DNA of 34,978 bases from TCS55 sp964343505 (GTDB lineage: Bacteria > Fidelibacterota > Marinisomatia > Marinisomatales > TCS55): NCBI GenBank assembly GCA_964343505.1, contig CAYFJU010000026.1:1-34978 (forward strand), in the 5' to 3' direction. Each line of letters opens with the position of its first letter. Position 1 is the first letter of the stretch. Below, piece by piece: positions 16,389-24,760 of this stretch. The position numbers and the translations under genes are program-made. The notes beneath the pieces are model-generated. The model made no database searches. It had not been told where the DNA came from and saw only the letters and a list, made by a program, of their open reading frames with translations.

Positions 16389-17786
16389 TTAATTAGTTTT
16401 ACGCGGCAGACGTTCCGGCATATCCGCCACCACATAAGCCATAACAGCCATGGTGGCTACACAGCGGTTGAATTCGTTCCGGTCCAGTTTATCCCAAGTA
16501 TCGGCGTTGGTGTGGTGAAACCAGAAATATTTTGAACCATCGACTTTTAATCCCATCCCTGGGACACCTTCACGCATGATGGGGCCGATATCAGCCCCGC
16601 CTCCGCCTTTGGTGATCTTGCCCGATTCGATCGGCGCTAACAATGTGCCGATATCGGTAAGCATATTGAAGGCCTCCTCGGAACCGGTAAATCCAAACCC
16701 GCTTGGTTTAAAAACGCCGCCATCAGATTCGATCGCCAGGATATGGTCATCCAATTCATTTTTATGAGCGTCACGGTAAGCATTCCCGCCGCGAAGGCCA
16801 TTTTCTTCATTGGTCCACAAAACGACCCGTATTGTTCGCTTGGGACGCAAGCCTAATTTTTTCATCAGCTTAAGGCCCTGCCAAGCCGCCACACATCCGC
16901 CGCCGTCATCCATGGCGCCCTGCCCCACATCCCAGGAATCAATATGCCCGCCCATAACAATCACTTCATCGGGGAATTTACTCCCTTTGATTTCAGCAAT
17001 CACGTTTCGTGATAAAGCATCATCCTCATAATGCCCTTCCATTTTGAGCGTAATGATGACTTTTTGTCCCCGCGCATCCATTCGGGCGATCATGGCTGCG
17101 TCCTCCACCGTGATGGCGGCGTGGGGAATTTTATTAACGCCGTCTTCATAGCGCATACCGCCCGTATGGGGTGTATTCATGGAATAAGGACCTACAGAAC
17201 GGATGATACTAGCCACAGCACCGGCTTTGGCAGCCGCAATGGCGCCGCCAGATCTATATTGAACTGTTTTCCCATAATTGGTAAAGGGCACGTTGAATAA
17301 AACGATTTTACCATTGGCTTCCGCAGATTTTTCTTTTAATTCATCATAACTGCTCACCACCAAAACTTCGGCCGTTATTCCCTCTGCCGGTGTACCGATG
17401 CTCCCCCCAAGTCCCAGCATGTGTAACTTTTTCTTCCAGGGAGAAATCATTTGGGCTGATTCATTGCCGCGGACCCATTTGGGGATCATTACGTCTTCCC
17501 CATGGACATTTTCCAATCCATCCGTTTTCATTTCGCTAAGGATCCAGTCAATGGCTTTTTCAAGATTATCCGTGCCGCTGAACCGCGGGCCAAAAGTATC
17601 ACAGAGATTGGCCAATCGTTCGAATCCTATCGTATCAGACAATGCCGCATCCATTAGACGATAACCATCCGATTGATAGGCTGAGGCGATAACCCCCAAC
17701 TTTTCCGATGGATGACTTGCCTCCGGGTGGGGTGGACTACAGGACACCAAAGCGATTGTTAGAATTGAATTAATCATATTTTTCAT
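16389..17786 (-). CDS. M28 family metallopeptidase lipoprotein (carboxypeptidase Q-like)
   Basis: Encodes 465 aa from the ATG at 17786, placed 6 nt after a GAGGG ribosome-binding site; an ATG at 17789 and an open frame back to 17831 are less well placed. The lipobox is LVSC. A PA-like insert (about 120-215) interrupts the catalytic domain, as in carboxypeptidase Q. The dizinc ligands are visible: H281 (GGHIDSWD), D293 (GAMDDGG), the catalytic/ligand pair E327-E328 (WTNEENG), D355 (IESDGG) and H424/H425 (FWFHHTNADTWD). Such enzymes cleave dipeptides or amino acids from peptides outside the cell. The neighbouring M1 and M30-like enzymes suggest a protein-degrading lifestyle. Confidence 0.9.
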   Translation of the reverse strand: MKNMINSILTIALVSCSPPHPEASHPSEKLGVIASAYQSDGYRLMDAALSDTIGFERLANLCDTFGPRFSGTDNLEKAIDWILSEMKTDGLENVHGEDVMIPKWVRGNESAQMISPWKKKLHMLGLGGSIGTPAEGITAEVLVVSSYDELKEKSAEANGKIVLFNVPFTNYGKTVQYRSGGAIAAAKAGAVASIIRSVGPYSMNTPHTGGMRYEDGVNKIPHAAITVEDAAMIARMDARGQKVIITLKMEGHYEDDALSRNVIAEIKGSKFPDEVIVMGGHIDSWDVGQGAMDDGGGCVAAWQGLKLMKKLGLRPKRTIRVVLWTNEENGLRGGNAYRDAHKNELDDHILAIESDGGVFKPSGFGFTGSEEAFNMLTDIGTLLAPIESGKITKGGGGADIGPIMREGVPGMGLKVDGSKYFWFHHTNADTWDKLDRNEFNRCVATMAVMAYVVADMPERLPRKTN

Positions 17787-17827
17787 CATAATCCCTCGTT
17801 CATTTAAAATTAGTTTTTTGAAATGGT

Positions 17828-18235
17828 TCAAATATGAAATGTCAAAATGCCAATGACGGTCAGAATAAAATAGTTGACCAAAGCGGCCGCACCCTCATAT
17901 TCCCTGGCATACCGCTGCCCGAAAACAAGGACAATTAAATTGATACCGCAAAACAGCAACCCGTAGAGCAGAAAATCAAATTCATGATAAATAATTCCGT
18001 AGGTAATACCGATAAAACATAATAGCCCGCTGATCATTTCAAGGACCATAACCACGAATAAAAGAACGGGAACAGTATTGATGAAAAATGTATGGGCAAA
18101 ATGATCAGTTAAAAAATCCAAATTACCTTTCCAGTCTATAATTTTATTGAAACCGGACTGAAAAAAACAGATTCCGAGAAATGCGCCAATCAGTATTTGG
18201 GATAGCTCGACAATGGTATACGCTTCTGTGATCAT
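17828..18235 (-). CDS. DoxX-like four-helix membrane protein
   Basis: A 135-aa protein with four membrane helices: ELSQILIGAFLGICFFQSG, NTVPVLLFVVMVLEMISG, the FDFLLYGLLFCGINLIVLVF region and AALVNYFILTVIGIL. The size, the FQSGFNKIIDWKG motif after helix 1 and the Glu in helix 2 fit the DoxX/DoxX-like family of small quinone- or thiol-associated membrane proteins, whose exact function is mostly unknown. It starts 2 nt after the DUF6702 gene ends and lies upstream of the M28 peptidase gene, so these probably form one transcript. Confidence 0.75.
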   Translation of the reverse strand: MITEAYTIVELSQILIGAFLGICFFQSGFNKIIDWKGNLDFLTDHFAHTFFINTVPVLLFVVMVLEMISGLLCFIGITYGIIYHEFDFLLYGLLFCGINLIVLVFGQRYAREYEGAAALVNYFILTVIGILTFHI

Positions 18236-18237
18236 AA

Positions 18238-18756
18238 TTAATCCTCTTTCCCTTGAAATTGAATGGTTCCTGAAATTTTTCCCTTGTGATGCATAATCGT
18301 TTCGATTTGATCCCCTTTGTAAAAGTGAGAAATATTCAGCTGATCATCGAAATCAGCGACAAAGATGGTATTCCTGATTGAAGCTTTTGAGAATCGTTCT
18401 ACATTTTTCACTTCAATATAACACCATGTAATATCATGCTCAATCTCTTTACCCAACCATTTGAAGGAAGCCGGTTTTTCATCCAGGGATAGCTGTAGAT
18501 GATTGATCAAGTATCGAAAAATTAAAGAATCCGATTGGGTGTATTCATTTTTGGAGCCGAGCTTTAAGGGGGGTGTGCCTTTCACGCGGAGGGCATTTTC
18601 CAAATCATCTGTGAAAAGTTTCATTGTGATGTCTATACTGCTGCTTTTCGGATTCAATTGAAAGGTTGTGATACTCACATGAAAAGGATGGGCCCAAACA
18701 ATTGCTGTAAGGACGCCGGCGTAGAAAAGGGATTTAACTTGTAGTTTTTTCAACAT
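18238..18756 (-). CDS. DUF6702 family secreted protein
   Basis: A 172-aa exported protein. After a signal peptide (about 1-22, ending VWAHPFHVS) it carries the family hallmarks HPFHVSITTFQLNPKSSSID, IDITMKLFTDDLENALR and, near the end, IFVADFDDQLNISHFYKGD. DUF6702 proteins are frequent in Bacteroidota and relatives, often beside M1 aminopeptidases and small membrane proteins. The same pairing occurs here, with an M1 peptidase divergently transcribed and a DoxX-like gene 2 nt downstream. No biochemical role is established. Recognition is from remembered family motifs rather than a search. Confidence 0.8.
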   Translation of the reverse strand: MLKKLQVKSLFYAGVLTAIVWAHPFHVSITTFQLNPKSSSIDITMKLFTDDLENALRVKGTPPLKLGSKNEYTQSDSLIFRYLINHLQLSLDEKPASFKWLGKEIEHDITWCYIEVKNVERFSKASIRNTIFVADFDDQLNISHFYKGDQIETIMHHKGKISGTIQFQGKED

Positions 18757-18841
18757 AGTTGAACCTGATTTTATGTAATTTCGCCCTCATTTTTAACCAT
18801 AATAATTCATAAACCATCACAAAATTATGAGGGGGAATTCC

Positions 18842-21220
18842 ATGAATCCAATTAGACGGTTTTTCTTACTTTCTTTGATCATCAGTGTCGTTGCCGGTCA
18901 GGTTGAAAATAAGTTTAAACAACTCAATCAGCAGATCGCCACACCGAATATTTACCGGACGGCCGCCGGCTATCCCGGTCACGGGTACTGGCAAAACCGG
19001 GCTGATTATGTGATCGATGTTACGGTGGATGATGAAAAGCAGCGCATCAATGGATTTGAAACGATTACCTACACCAACAATTCACCGGATGAGTTAAACT
19101 ATCTCTGGATTCAACTCGATCAAAATGTCCGCGCCAAAGATTCGGACAGCTATAAAATCACCACCAGCAGTATGCGCAACCGCATGAGCTTTAACGCCAT
19201 GAAACCGGGATTGATTATTGGGGATGAAGATGCCGGTCCAATCCTTAATGAATTTGACGGCGGCTTCAACATCGATAAAGTATTCGCTAAGGGCGGGCGA
19301 AAACTCAATTATACCATCAACAAAACGATGATGCGGATCGACCTCCCTAAGCCCTTGAAGTCCGGTGAAAAAACATCATTCTCAATAAATTGGTGGTATA
19401 ATCTTCAGGACCGTATTTTCATGGGTGGGCGACCAGGATATGAATATTTTAAAGAGGATGACAATTACCTCTATACCATTTGCCAATGGTATCCCCGCCT
19501 GGCCATGTATAATGATGTCTATGGATGGCAGAATAAACAATTCTTAGGCCGCGGTGAATTCACCCTGAACTTTGGGGATTATGAAGTTAATATTACTGTA
19601 CCGGCGGATCATGTGGTAGCGGCAACTGGTGAGCTTCAAAATTCTAAAGAAGTTTTAACATCAACACAACTCCAACGATTTAAAAGAGCAAAACATTCAA
19701 AAAAACCGGTGCTGATTATTACCCAGAAAGAAGCCACTGAAAATGAGAAGTCCCGACTGAATCAAACTAAAACCTGGAAATTCAAAGCTGAGAATGTGCG
19801 GGATTTTGCCTTCACCAGTTCGCGGAAATTCATCTGGGATGCCATGGGTGTTAAAATGGGCAAGCGTACGGTCATGACCATGTCCTACTACCCCAAAGAA
19901 GCCAATCCCCTTTATGAACGCTTTTCCACTAAGGCGGTCGCCCATACAATCAAAACCTATTCCAAATACACCTTTGACTACCCCTATCCTGTGGCGATTT
20001 CGGTTGAAGCGGCCAACGGGATGGAATATCCCATGATTTGCTTCAACTACGGCCGCCCGGAAAAAGATGGTACTTATTCTGATCGGACCAAATATGGTAT
20101 GATCAGTGTTATCATTCATGAAGTGGGTCACAATTTTTTCCCCATGATTGTGAATTCCGACGAACGGCAGTGGACATGGATGGATGAAGGGTTAAACACT
20201 TACCTTCAATTTCTTACCGAACAGGAGTGGGATCGGGACTATCCCTCCCGACGCGGCCCGCCTAAAAATATCGTACCCTATATGAAAGGCAAACAAAAAA
20301 GCATCATGCCGATCATGACCAATTCTGAATCCATTTACCAATTTGGTAATAATGCCTATGGAAAGCCGGCCACGGCGCTGAACATCTTGAGAGAAACTGT
20401 TGTCGGTAGAGAACTGTTCGATTTTGCCTTTAAGGAGTATGCCCAATCCTGGATGTTCAAACACCCTACCCCTTCCGACCTGTTCCGCATCCTGGAAAAC
20501 GCCTCAGCCGTTGACCTGGACTGGTTCTGGCGTGGATGGTTCTACGGTACTGATCCGGTGGACATCTCCATTGATAAGGTCAAGTGGTACACGCTTGATA
20601 CCAAAAATCCCGAAGTTGAATTTCCTTTAAAAAAGCATAAAAAAGGAGAACAGACGCGTCAATCATGGCAGATCAATAATGAGCGTGATATTAAAAAGAC
20701 ATTGGTAGAAATTGATGAATTGGCGAATGATTTCTACAATAAACATGATCCGTTTGAAGTTACAATTCTCGATAAAGAGGATTACGAAAAATATATTGAA
20801 AAACTCGAAATGACCGCGACTGAAAAAGCCATTTATGAATCAGACCTTAATTATTATGAAATTCAATTTTCAAATGTAGGCGGTCTGGTTATGCCTATCC
20901 TTCTTCAATTTACATACGAAGATGACAGTACTACTGATTTTCGTATCCCCGCAGAAATCTGGCGCATGAACAGAGATCAGGTGACCAAAGTTTTTGCCAC
21001 CAAGAAAAATGTTACTGCTTTCACCGTGGATCCCAACCTGGAAACAGCCGACATTGACTTGGTGAATAACCATTGGCCGCGGAAGGTGATACCTTCCAAA
21101 TTCGAACTATATAAACGAAAACAGGTTGCACGGGGGCAAGGTGCCGGCGGGAATAAAATGCAGCAGGCGAAAAAAGCTGAGGAAAGACTCGAAGAAAAAA
21201 AGAACGAAAAAGAGAACTAA
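18842..21220 (+). CDS. Secreted M1 family metallopeptidase
   Basis: The start is placed at ATG 18842 (792 aa) because GAGGGGG lies 7 nt upstream; the open frame begins 15 nt earlier inside that ribosome-binding site. A signal peptide (FFLLSLIISVVAGQ) is followed by an M1 N-terminal beta domain with NRADYVIDVTVDDEKQRI and GFETITYTNNSP. The catalytic site is HEVGHNFFP (H426, E427, H430) with the third zinc ligand E449 in WTWMDEGLNTYLQ. The exopeptidase motif is reduced to ANGMEYPM. The C-terminal 60 residues are Lys/Glu/Gln-rich. It likely trims N-terminal residues from peptides outside the cytoplasm. It is transcribed divergently from DUF6702. Confidence 0.92.
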   Translation: MNPIRRFFLLSLIISVVAGQVENKFKQLNQQIATPNIYRTAAGYPGHGYWQNRADYVIDVTVDDEKQRINGFETITYTNNSPDELNYLWIQLDQNVRAKDSDSYKITTSSMRNRMSFNAMKPGLIIGDEDAGPILNEFDGGFNIDKVFAKGGRKLNYTINKTMMRIDLPKPLKSGEKTSFSINWWYNLQDRIFMGGRPGYEYFKEDDNYLYTICQWYPRLAMYNDVYGWQNKQFLGRGEFTLNFGDYEVNITVPADHVVAATGELQNSKEVLTSTQLQRFKRAKHSKKPVLIITQKEATENEKSRLNQTKTWKFKAENVRDFAFTSSRKFIWDAMGVKMGKRTVMTMSYYPKEANPLYERFSTKAVAHTIKTYSKYTFDYPYPVAISVEAANGMEYPMICFNYGRPEKDGTYSDRTKYGMISVIIHEVGHNFFPMIVNSDERQWTWMDEGLNTYLQFLTEQEWDRDYPSRRGPPKNIVPYMKGKQKSIMPIMTNSESIYQFGNNAYGKPATALNILRETVVGRELFDFAFKEYAQSWMFKHPTPSDLFRILENASAVDLDWFWRGWFYGTDPVDISIDKVKWYTLDTKNPEVEFPLKKHKKGEQTRQSWQINNERDIKKTLVEIDELANDFYNKHDPFEVTILDKEDYEKYIEKLEMTATEKAIYESDLNYYEIQFSNVGGLVMPILLQFTYEDDSTTDFRIPAEIWRMNRDQVTKVFATKKNVTAFTVDPNLETADIDLVNNHWPRKVIPSKFELYKRKQVARGQGAGGNKMQQAKKAEERLEEKKNEKEN

Positions 21221-21247
21221 TAGAATCCTTCCTATATAGTTGCTTCA

Positions 21248-21282
21248 ATAAAAAACCCCCGTAGGGATACGGGGGTTTTTTA
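21248..21282 (+). terminator. Strong bidirectional terminator after the M1 peptidase
   Basis: A perfect 13-bp stem, AAAAACCCCCGTA pairing with TACGGGGGTTTTT, closes on a GGGA tetraloop and is followed by T-runs in both directions. It separates the M1 gene from the convergent histone-H1-like gene. Confidence 0.95.
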
Positions 21283-21305
21283 ATTTCAAAATGAATTGAA
21301 TTTAC

Positions 21306-21482
21306 TTATTCACCAGCAACAGATGCTTTTCTGTAATCGGTGACAAGTTTTTTAATTTCGCCAACGGCTTTACGTGCACGGCTCCCCGCAGCTTTATTAC
21401 CGTTCATGTTACTTTCATGATTTTCTTCAAAATCAGCAAAATGTGCTTTAATCTGGTTAGCCAGTTCATTTGTTTTGGACAT
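21306..21482 (-). CDS. Histone H1-like (Hc1-type) small DNA-binding protein
   Basis: A 58-aa protein (59 if the preceding ATG at 21485 is used; AAGGA lies 4-7 nt upstream of the pair). The sequence has the Hc1/histone-H1-like pattern of Bacteroidota and Chlamydiae: an acidic/amphipathic N-terminal helix (NELANQIKAHFADFEENHE) followed by NKAAGSRARKAVGEIKKLV. The NKAAGxRARKAxGE core is the family signature. Such proteins bind DNA and help organise the nucleoid. It is monocistronic, ending at a shared bidirectional terminator, consistent with high expression. Assignment is from motif memory, and the short length matches the family. Confidence 0.82.
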   Translation of the reverse strand: MSKTNELANQIKAHFADFEENHESNMNGNKAAGSRARKAVGEIKKLVTDYRKASVAGE

Positions 21483-21699
21483 CATTGATTCCTTTTTTTG
21501 ATTGGTTAAGGATTATTTTAATTCGAATTCAATATGTAATTATAAAAAGAATAACATAAGAATCGGTGAGGAAGCTAATTAATCCAATTACACGAAGCAA
21601 TAGCAGGGATAGGTTCTTTCCCTATTTTTCATCTTTTCCTGAATTGACTTCTCCCTGTCATGGATACTTTAGAAAACTTTATCTATATTTTCACCAGTC

Positions 21700-22764
21700 A
21701 TGGAATGGATAAAAGATAATTACACCCTTTTGATAGACAATCCTCTCATCCGAAGTGCTATCATTATCGTAGGCGCTATTGTGGTGGCTAAAATCACCGA
21801 TTTGGTCTTCACAGGGATATTTAAGCGCCTTACGGCAAAGACCAGCACAGGGTTGGATGATAAGATTATTGATCTCCTTCACCGGCCAATTTTCTATTCC
21901 ATTTTATTTATCGGCTTTTCCATGGCCGTAAAAACTGCCTCACTTCCTGACTATATTGATTTTGCCCTGGTGGGTATTCTCAAAACAGCCACCATCCTCA
22001 TTTGGTTATTTCTGATCTCCCGTGTGTTTATCATCTCCATGGAGTGGGCTTCGGGCCGGACCAACAACCGCCTCCTCCAACATAGGACCCTTCCCTTGTT
22101 CAATAATTTAGGGAAAATAGCCATTGGCCTCTTTGGCACTTATTTTATTTTCTTAAGCTGGGATATCAATATTAACGGTATTCTTGCATCAGCCGGTGTA
22201 TTGGGGGTTGTTTTGGGGCTTGCGGCTAAGGATACTGTGGCCAATTTCTTTGCGGGCATTTTCCTCATGGCTGATTCACCCTTCAAGGAGGGTGACTATA
22301 TTCTGCTGGAAACAGGTGAACGGGGCTACGTGAAAAATATGGGCCTTCGCTCGACGCGCTTTATGACTCGCGATGATATAGAGATTACAATTCCAAACTC
22401 TGTGATCGCATCATCCAAGATCGTGAATGAAAGCGGCGGACCGGAAGATATTGAACGGGTACGAATTACACTCCATGTGGCCTATGAATCCGATATTGAT
22501 GCGGTGAAGGAATTATTAAAATCCATTGCCTTAAATAATGATAATGTTTTGAATAATCCGGAACCCCGTGTGCGTTTTCGAGAATTCGCTGAACATGGGT
22601 TGAAGCTTCAACTTTTATTTTGGATCTATAAGCCGGAAATCCGCGGCCGGACTGTGGATGCTGTGAATACGGAGATTTACAAACAATTTTCGCAAAATAA
22701 TATTTCCATCCCTTATCCGACAATGAAGGTGTTGATGCCTGAAGGAAAAGGCCAGCCGCAATAA
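21700..22764 (+). CDS. MscS family mechanosensitive ion channel
   Basis: A 354-aa channel. Four hydrophobic stretches lie in the first 190 residues: IIIVGAIVVAKITDLVF, FYSILFIGFSMAV, FALVGILKTATILIWLFLIS and the pore helix region NGILASAGVLGVVLGLAAKD. The pore helix carries the alternating Ala/Gly pattern of MscS TM3, followed by TVANFFAGIFLMADSPFKEG. The beta domain follows (GDYILLETGERGYVKNMGLR, then TIPNSVIASSKIVNES) and the alpha/beta C-terminal domain ends with YPTMKV. Opening on membrane tension releases solutes during hypo-osmotic shock. It has extra N-terminal helix content compared with E. coli MscS. It stands alone; its end is one base from the convergent LEA-like gene. Confidence 0.93.
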   Translation: MEWIKDNYTLLIDNPLIRSAIIIVGAIVVAKITDLVFTGIFKRLTAKTSTGLDDKIIDLLHRPIFYSILFIGFSMAVKTASLPDYIDFALVGILKTATILIWLFLISRVFIISMEWASGRTNNRLLQHRTLPLFNNLGKIAIGLFGTYFIFLSWDININGILASAGVLGVVLGLAAKDTVANFFAGIFLMADSPFKEGDYILLETGERGYVKNMGLRSTRFMTRDDIEITIPNSVIASSKIVNESGGPEDIERVRITLHVAYESDIDAVKELLKSIALNNDNVLNNPEPRVRFREFAEHGLKLQLLFWIYKPEIRGRTVDAVNTEIYKQFSQNNISIPYPTMKVLMPEGKGQPQ

Positions 22765-22765
22765 A

Positions 22766-23284
22766 CTACATTTCTTTTTCCGTCAGGGTCGCCTTGATTG
22801 GAAAAGTGCCTATCTGTGTATCTAAAAAGTACGTGCCGTCTATTCTATATTTGGCTTTCTTATTCACAATAGCATTGAATACGGCCTTCCCCAAGGCACT
22901 TAATTTTAGGTCCGCTTTTTCTTCAAATGAAAAATCCCCTTCTTTTGGAATCTTAATCTTTTTTTCATTATAGAATTTTGAAGCATGCTTCCCGTCAATA
23001 TATAAGTCAAATTCGATCCGATCTAAAGACACGCCGATCCGATTGGGATTATGACCGAAAAATGAAATATCAAGGCCCACCTGATTCAAAGATTTTAATG
23101 GGTTGTAATGTACTTTGGAGATCTTATAATTCAGGGTAAGTGGCTTGACTTCCTTTTTGACGACTTTCTCCACTTCTTTGGATACTTTCTCTTTAAGAAT
23201 TTTAAGATTCTTGAGTTGTCCATTGGCCGGGATGGCAGCTCCGATCAGTGCAATGATCAATAAAATTCTCATTGGGATTACCAT
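22766..23284 (-). CDS. LEA/WHy-like exported protein
   Basis: A 172-aa protein with a signal peptide (RILLIIALIGAAIPANGQ). A short Lys-rich helix (ILKEKVSKEVEKVVKKEV) is followed by a single beta-sandwich, recognisable as a LEA-type-2/WHy-like domain from NPNRIGVSLDRIEFDLYIDG and the alternating strands to the end. Such domains occur in desiccation- and stress-linked proteins and as envelope accessory domains. The upstream ATG at 23284 overlaps the stop of the 35-aa membrane peptide (7-nt overlap), implying translational coupling; an ATG at 23272 begins nearer the signal peptide. Precise role unknown. Confidence 0.72.
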   Translation of the reverse strand: MVIPMRILLIIALIGAAIPANGQLKNLKILKEKVSKEVEKVVKKEVKPLTLNYKISKVHYNPLKSLNQVGLDISFFGHNPNRIGVSLDRIEFDLYIDGKHASKFYNEKKIKIPKEGDFSFEEKADLKLSALGKAVFNAIVNKKAKYRIDGTYFLDTQIGTFPIKATLTEKEM

Positions 23285-23385
23285 GTGGGTTTCAGGGCCA
23301 AAACACCATTCAGCACCAATATGATAAAAATGACCAAAAGAATGATCGGGCCGAGGATGATGGCGGATAAAAGGGTTCGTTTCAT
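23278..23385 (-). CDS. Tiny membrane peptide (35 aa) coupled to the LEA-like gene
   Basis: Starts at ATG 23385 and ends at TAA 23278-23280, inside the start region of the next gene. The peptide is almost one hydrophobic helix: KRTLLSAIILGPIILLVIF followed by IILVLNGVLALKPTW, with a positively charged N-terminus. The 7-nt overlap with the LEA-like gene is the usual signature of coupled translation. It could be an independent membrane peptide or a leader peptide controlling the downstream gene. Confidence 0.5.
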   Translation of the reverse strand: MKRTLLSAIILGPIILLVIFIILVLNGVLALKPTW

Positions 23386-23416
23386 GGTCAAAATTACGCC
23401 AATATTTCTATAAAAT

Positions 23417-23442
23417 AAAAACCCCCGTCGCAAAACAGGGGC
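23417..23442 (-). terminator. Terminator after tRNA-Gly relic 4
   Basis: On the minus strand CCCC pairs with GGGG across a TGTTTTGCGAC loop, followed by a T-run. It follows the 3' end of a tRNA-Gly relic and lies just upstream of the 35-aa peptide gene. Confidence 0.7.
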
Positions 23443-23452
23443 GTATTGTCAG

Positions 23453-23505
23453 AGCGAGAGACCTACCTACATCCCGATGAATCGGGATTACGGCAGGCAT
23501 GCGAG
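23453..23505 (-). pseudogene. tRNA-Gly relic 4 (3' end only, compound palindrome in place of the T-arm)
   Basis: On the minus strand the tRNA-Gly 3' acceptor strand and discriminator (GTCTCTCGCT) are intact, but the T-arm is replaced by a nested palindrome: CCTGCC-GTA, then ATCCCGATTCATCGGGAT, then GTA-GGTAGG. Nothing of the 5' half can be recognised. It is followed by a terminator, like the other 3' ends in this cluster. Confidence 0.6.
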
Positions 23506-23521
23506 GAATTTCCGATGTCTA

Positions 23522-23566
23522 TAAAAAAATAAATGCCCCCCACCTCCGTAGGCGGCATTTATTTTT
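23522..23566 (-). terminator. Terminator after tRNA-Gly relic 3
   Basis: On the minus strand AAATAAATGCC pairs with GGCATTTATTT around a GC-rich centre, followed by a T-run. It directly follows the tRNA-Gly 3' relic and has the same AATGCC/GGCATT core as the terminator of the intact tRNA-Gly, suggesting both were copied together with the tRNA end. Confidence 0.85.
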
Positions 23567-23568
23567 TG

Positions 23569-23599
23569 AGCGAGAGACCCGATTCATCGGGACGACATC
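23569..23599 (-). pseudogene. tRNA-Gly relic 3 (3' fragment with palindrome instead of T-arm)
   Basis: On the minus strand this reads GATGTCG, then the palindrome TCCCGATGAATCGGG, then TCTCTCGCT. The flanks are identical to the 3' part of the intact tRNA-Gly(GCC) at 24023. Only the 15-nt T stem-loop has been exchanged. It begins at the stop codon of the dead GIY-YIG gene: the GA of its first codon-like triplet completes the TGA. Confidence 0.75.
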
Positions 23600-23843
23600 A
23601 AGCTGTTGCAATAAGTTCTTCTACCAAATTTCGATTCTTCTACCGTTTTACTTCATATTCACGCTTCATAGCTTCGCTTTTTGTTTTTTATGTTTCATGG
23701 TGAACAAGTATCCATGGAATACCGTTTTTAGTAGATTTTACGCCACCAGAATTGTGTCGTTTAAACCGCTTTTCCAAATTTGAAGAATGGCCATAATAAT
23801 ATTTATCCTTATTCCAAGAATGGAGTATATAGAAATAGTACAT
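23598..23843 (-). pseudogene. GIY-YIG nuclease pseudogene
   Basis: The minus-strand frame from ATG 23843 to TGA 23598-23600 has 81 codons, the normal length of small stand-alone GIY-YIG proteins, but contains two internal stops (TAA at codon 52, TAG at codon 68). The translation is recognisable throughout: MYYFYILHS, YYYGHSSNLEKRFKRHNSG and, past the first stop, SEAMKREYEVKR. The GIY and YIG signatures read YFY and YYG, and the general layout matches the intact gene at 28686. No frameshift is needed, so decay is recent or limited to point changes. It lies between two tRNA-Gly 3' relics. Confidence 0.85.
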
Positions 23844-23943
23844 ATCGTTGCAAATATACAGGTTATTTGCCTAATCCCCAAATTTGTGTACCGAGAGATG
23901 TATATAAATAAAATTTTTCTAAATAATGGGGAGATTTATGATA

Positions 23944-23981
23944 GAGCGAGAGATCCCGACCTGTCGGGACGACATCCATCC
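23944..23981 (-). pseudogene. tRNA-Gly relic 2 (3' fragment with palindrome instead of T-arm)
   Basis: On the minus strand: GGATGTCG, then TCCCGACAGGTCGGGA, then TCTCTCGCTC. The flanks match the intact tRNA-Gly and the palindrome replaces its T-arm. Compared with relics 1 and 3 the seventh stem pair is C:G instead of T:A, a paired change that keeps the hairpin. It lies about 100 nt upstream of the GIY-YIG pseudogene. Confidence 0.75.
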
Positions 23982-23986
23982 ATATA

Positions 23987-24017
23987 ATAAAAATGCCCCG
24001 CTGACGCAGGGCATTCT
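23987..24017 (-). terminator. Terminator of tRNA-Gly(GCC)
   Basis: On the minus strand AATGCCC pairs with GGGCATT across a TGCGTCAGCG loop, followed by a T-rich tail. It begins 6 nt after the tRNA 3' end. Confidence 0.88.
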
Positions 24018-24022
24018 TCTTG

Positions 24023-24095
<73 letters not shown>

Positions 24096-24126
24096 ATAAA
24101 TTTTTGTAGCTCTAATATTTTCCTTG

Positions 24127-24241
24127 AGCGAGAGATCCCGATCCATCGGGACGACATCCACCTTGGTCCTGAATTTTTAAGATGGTACTCTACTCCCGAT
24201 TTATCGGAAAGCTATTTACCCACCGTTAGGTGGGCTCTCGC
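24127..24241 (-). pseudogene. Full-length tRNA-Gly relic 1 with several palindromic replacements
   Basis: This 115-nt sequence begins and ends with the intact acceptor strands GCGAGAG and TCTCTCGC of tRNA-Gly. Between them the order of tRNA parts is kept but hairpins are inserted: CCCACCTAACGGTGGG after the 5' acceptor strand, TTCCGATAAATCGGGA where the D-loop should be, a 12-nt insertion in the anticodon region (before CCAAGGTGG) and TCCCGATGGATCGGGA exactly in place of the T-arm. It lies 31 nt upstream of the intact tRNA-Gly and shares its orientation. It cannot fold as a normal tRNA. Confidence 0.75.
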
Positions 24242-24307
24242 ATGGTTCTTAAATCAGGATATATGCCCGAATTGAGCGGCGGAAATTTAAAGTGGATTCA
24301 ACCCCTG

Positions 24308-24760
24308 TCAAACGGATTTTGGAAAGAATTCCAATCTTCTCTCCGTACGGTATAAAATCACCAAAGACATGGCTAAATAGACAATATCCCACAAGATAGT
24401 ATCAATACCAATTTTTGAGCCCGTTTCTTCCGTGACAGAAAAACAACCGCATTCAATACTGATCCCCCTGGCCAAGGCTTGGGAGATTGCAAAAATGAAA
24501 ATTACATTCATCACGACACACATGATAGCAGCGCCATCCACCATGATGCCGGCAATCAGACAGATACCTGCCAGTAACTCCAGCCAAGGCATAACCAGGG
24601 CCATCATATTTTCCAAGCCGAAAGGTACCGCATGATAATTGCCGATGGCCTCGGCAAATGCCCCCGGGTGGGCAATTTTACCCCAACTGGCATAGATAAA
24701 AATGATCCCCAGGATCAGCCGGAAGAAGAAAACAACCTGCACTTTGAAATAGCGCGTCAT
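24308..24760 (-). CDS. DoxX/MauE-like membrane protein
   Basis: A 150-aa protein with four membrane helices: VVFFFRLILGIIFIYASWGK, MPWLELLAGICLIAGIM, AAIMCVVMNVIFIFAISQAL and TILWDIVYLAMSLVILY. The ASWGKIAHPGAFA motif after helix 1, the Glu in helix 2 and the ECGCF motif before helix 4 match DoxX/MauE-like proteins, some of which act in thiol-disulfide or quinone chemistry at the membrane. Its start codon overlaps the stop of the rhodanese gene by 4 nt (ATGA), indicating coupled translation. With the upstream rhodanese and Sec-containing protein it suggests a periplasmic sulfur/selenium redox function, which is inference. Confidence 0.85.
   Translation of the reverse strand: MTRYFKVQVVFFFRLILGIIFIYASWGKIAHPGAFAEAIGNYHAVPFGLENMMALVMPWLELLAGICLIAGIMVDGAAIMCVVMNVIFIFAISQALARGISIECGCFSVTEETGSKIGIDTILWDIVYLAMSLVILYRTERRLEFFPKSV

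Noticed and set aside
23499..23783. A 94-aa plus-strand frame across the GIY-YIG pseudogene
   Set aside because: It is the reverse of the pseudogene and tRNA relic; the minus-strand translation matches the GIY-YIG family over its whole length.
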